From Cordia subcordata (Eukaryota > Streptophyta > Magnoliopsida > Boraginales > Cordiaceae): a stretch of DNA of 64,000 nt. Shown in pieces: positions 61,839 through 64,000 of this stretch (positions are counted from its first letter, which is position 1; every line of letters starts with the position of its first letter). The translations under genes were made by a program, and so were the position numbers. The DNA lies in contig JAPTOF010000010.1 in assembly GCA_028554755.1 (NCBI GenBank), positions 8,654,001 through 8,718,000 on the forward strand. The letters run 5' to 3'. The notes beneath the pieces were generated by a model that ran no database searches, was not told the DNA's origin, and saw only the letters and a list, made by a program, of their open reading frames with translations.

Positions 61839-62237
61839 TAATTTAAGCATGATTATTTTTCGCATGTCTTACTTATCGTAGAAAACTATTCTTTAACTTC
61901 TTTTTCACAACCTTAATCACCTTACTAATTAAGGTTTCGTCTGTAGATAAACAAGAGATGTTAGGTCTTATCTTTTGGTCAAAGAGATGTTAAGTCTGTC
62001 ACGACCCATGCAATGAACAATGATTTTGACGTTTTCTGGGTTGTCGCGCATGATTTTGCCACCACCTGCAAATAATGGAATTTTTTTACAAATAACACAA
62101 ATTAAATAATAAATTTAAAAAATAGTCTTATTTTTTATTAGATTTCAAAAATAGCACTTTCGATTTTTCAATAAACAAAATCGGGTATTCAAAAAACCAA
62201 AACGTGCAAAATATACACGTGATCGTAACGGAAAATT

Positions 62238-62502
62238 TTTCGACTATTCAATAGCCGAAATCGAGTATTGAAACACCGAAAACTTATTCGGCTATTGAAT
62301 AACCGAAAAATGGTGTGAAATATATTCCCCTTGGTAACCTGGCAGATTTCTGGTTTTTGAACAGCAAATTTCGGCTATTGGATAGCCGAAAGTTTGTGCC
62401 GTCATTCTTACTTCCCATCAATCAATACGTGATTGACAAAGTGGTAGCCATATTCGTTTATTGAATAGCCGAAATCTATATTTCGGATATTCAACTAACG
62501 AA
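62238..62502. repeat. Cluster of 21-bp palindromes at the 5' end of MULE 2
   Basis: Six sites with 10-base arms close to TTCGGCTATT and AATAGCCGAA around a central base lie at 62238-62258, 62259-62279, 62286-62306, 62370-62390, 62453-62473 and 62482-62502. A weaker one is near 62159-62180. The sites are imperfect, but both arms are always present. The cluster occupies the same place relative to terminus and TATA box as the unrelated palindromes of MULE 1. Confidence 0.88.
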
Positions 62503-62520
62503 CTCAGCATCACGAATGAC

Positions 62521-62528
62521 TATATAAA
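62521..62528 (+). promoter_or_regulatory. TATA box of MULE 2
   Basis: TATATAAA followed by CCCCCTCC lies 125 bases before the ATG at 62653-62655 and just downstream of the last palindrome. Confidence 0.7.
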
Positions 62529-62652
62529 CCCCCTCCTCCTTCCCGTTGCTTGCACACATTGCTTCGTTTTTTTTTCTTAGCATATCACTAGCAAAAAAAC
62601 ACTTGGTTATTTGTAAACCACCCAATATTTGATAGCAAATCCTGAAAATAAT

Positions 62653-63900
62653 ATGAATCCAAATGCAGTAACTGTTATTTTACATTATGGAGCCCAAAAA
62701 ATCAACGACCCTTTCGGCGTACAGTACGAGACTGCAAAACCAAGGCGCAAAGTCAAAATAACAGAAGAAACGTCGTACGATGAGTTCGTTTATAGTGTTT
62801 ATGAGAAGCTCAATTTGCATTACAGCATGGACAGAGTTGTGTTGCATCATCGTTTTCAATCAGCACTCATCAACTCCCAATATCCGTATTTCAGCGTTAG
62901 TGCAGTCAGTTTTGATGAAGAGCTACGGGACATGTACGAGATTGCTTGTCATCCCAATTACATGTGCACGACAGATGTTTATGTGGACGTAGACATAGAT
63001 GACGTGTACATTCCCCAGACAGTCAGTGGTACTCCTTATGATGAGAGTGTCCCCGATCCGAATGGAAATTTTACATGTTACCATGGCGACGACCGTGCCA
63101 GAGTCTTCCAACTTAGACGTGTCTCCTCGGGAAATAAATAATGTGGTTGGGACATCACATGCCGGAGGCTCGCATGCGATGTTCGACTTGAATATGGACA
63201 CATTTCAATCGGAGCCCAAAGAAGATGACGAGGATGTGGAGTTGAACCAACAAAATGCATGGTACGATGATGATGAATACGATGAATATACAAACTCTAA
63301 CATAGAAGGTGGTCCGAGCAGTGGTAGACTACCTACAATGGAGGAGTTGGATAATGTTGAGTTACAAACTGCTACGCAGGAGTACTACATGGATAGCATG
63401 GATATACCAGCAAGTAAGCCCGTTTGGAACCTAGATAATAAGGAGCTTGCATTGGGCATGGTTTTTCCTACCAAAAAAGATGTGCAGCGGGCCGTATAGA
63501 TGTACGCAGTTAGCGTACAAAGAGAGTACTCAGTCGACCGGTCCACACCGAGCGTGTACGTCGCTTCTTGCAAGAGTAGCATGCGCGATAATCCATGTAG
63601 ATGGTACTTGCGTGCCACTAAAAAATCCATGCACCGACAATTCGAGATTACAAAGTACTGCGGGGTACACAACTGCTTAGCTCATAACAGACGATGTGGG
63701 CACAGAAATCTTACCACTGATTTGGTCGGATTTATGGTAAGACATTTTGTAAAACATAAATCTGATTTCGAGGTCAGTTTTGTTCGAGATCACGTTAAGG
63801 AAGCACTCTAGGCTGATATATCTTACGGGAAGGCATGGCGTGGGCGAAATAAGGCGATCGAACTTGTATACAGTGATTGGCACACCTCATACTGTGCCTG
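62653..63900 (+). pseudogene. MULE 2 transposase N-terminal part, broken
   Basis: From ATG 62653 the frame gives MNPNAVTVILHYGAQKIND, then EFVYSVYEKLNLHYSMDRV and the PB1-like-sized N-terminal region shared with MULE 1, as far as DVYIPQ. A frame change near 63090-63110 leads into an acidic stretch (SEPKEDDEDVELNQQ), then the MuDR-type DNA-binding domain (KELALGMVFPTKKDVQRAV, ...MHRQFEITKYCGVHNC). TAG at 63497-63499 replaces the Gln present in MULE 1 after RAV. A second TAG at 63809-63811 precedes ADISYGKAWRGRNKAIELVY. Past DWHTSY the match with MULE 1 is lost, so the DDE core is either further right or deleted. Confidence 0.85.
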
Positions 63901-64000
63901 TGTCAATGTCTGCTGCATCTGGCTGAGTACAAAGTGCATCTCTGGCCAGAAGCTTGCAGAAGAAAATACCCTGCGCATGTTGCTGGTACCCGCGATATAG

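Larger units (their letters stand above)
41131..62080. repeat. Segmental duplication, unit 2
   Basis: This is the second copy of the segment in 1-25860, same orientation. Compared with unit 1 it has gained a MULE (41353-44746), a TRIM (57597-57997), a promoter duplication (56951-57590) and a 1.4-kb insert (60398-61838). It lacks the equivalents of 5590-9110 and of the A-type UGT stub. Its right end coincides with the start of a second MULE at about 62080. Confidence 0.9.
62080..64000 (+). mobile_element. Mutator-like element (MULE 2), cut by the window end
   Basis: Similarity with unit 1 ends at CACCTGCAAATAAT (62080), and the element starts GGAATTTTTTTACAAATAAC, comparable to the terminus of MULE 1. 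Then come a palindrome cluster, a TATA box and a transposase frame in the same order as in MULE 1. The catalytic core should follow, but after about 63885 the reading no longer resembles MULE 1. Confidence 0.8.

Overview
The window is nuclear DNA of a flowering plant, most likely a eudicot. It is AT-rich and gene-poor, and carries plant-type genes with plant transposon families: Mutator-like (MULE), hAT, CACTA, PIF/Harbinger-like MITEs, Ty1/copia, a TRIM and LINE ORF2 fragments. The species cannot be told from sequence alone. Only one gene looks fully intact: an intronless UDP-glycosyltransferase of UGT75 type (21030-22415, minus).

Layout. Positions 1-25860 (unit 1) and 41131-62080 (unit 2) are two copies of one ancestral segment, separated by about 15 kb. 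In order, each unit carried major-latex-protein (MLP, Bet v 1-fold) genes, a LINE fragment and a UGT with its flanks. Unit 1 has two MLP copies (1320-2272 and 5656-6515), a nested array of UGT 3' flanks, a 47-codon UGT stub (18464-18604) and the intact UGT. Unit 2 has one MLP cut by a MULE (44746-45464), has lost the second MLP region, and carries a UGT broken by a one-base frameshift (54672-56056). A further tandem duplication lies at 25140-27676 / 27680-29552. The 29.6-41.1 kb spacer holds two non-autonomous hAT elements, a hAT transposase relic and a solo LTR.

Because most sequence is present twice or three times, many insertions can be read as filled site versus empty site, giving exact ends and target-site duplications: CACTA at 12103-12895 (TCA), copia at 15071-17896 (TTAAT), MITEs at 10978-11207 and 19458-19932 (TAA), and a TRIM at 57597-57997 (TATGT). 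The two units have therefore diverged mainly by transposition, deletion and local gene conversion.

The most unusual structure is shared by the two MULEs (about 41.35-44.75 kb minus, and 62.08-64.0 kb plus). Each has a cluster of short palindromes immediately upstream of a TATA-like box and the transposase reading frame. Their proteins are homologous, but the palindrome sequence is completely different in the two elements. All MLP and transposase reading frames here carry disabling lesions, so the likely gene content is one glycosyltransferase in a landscape of decayed paralogs and mobile elements.
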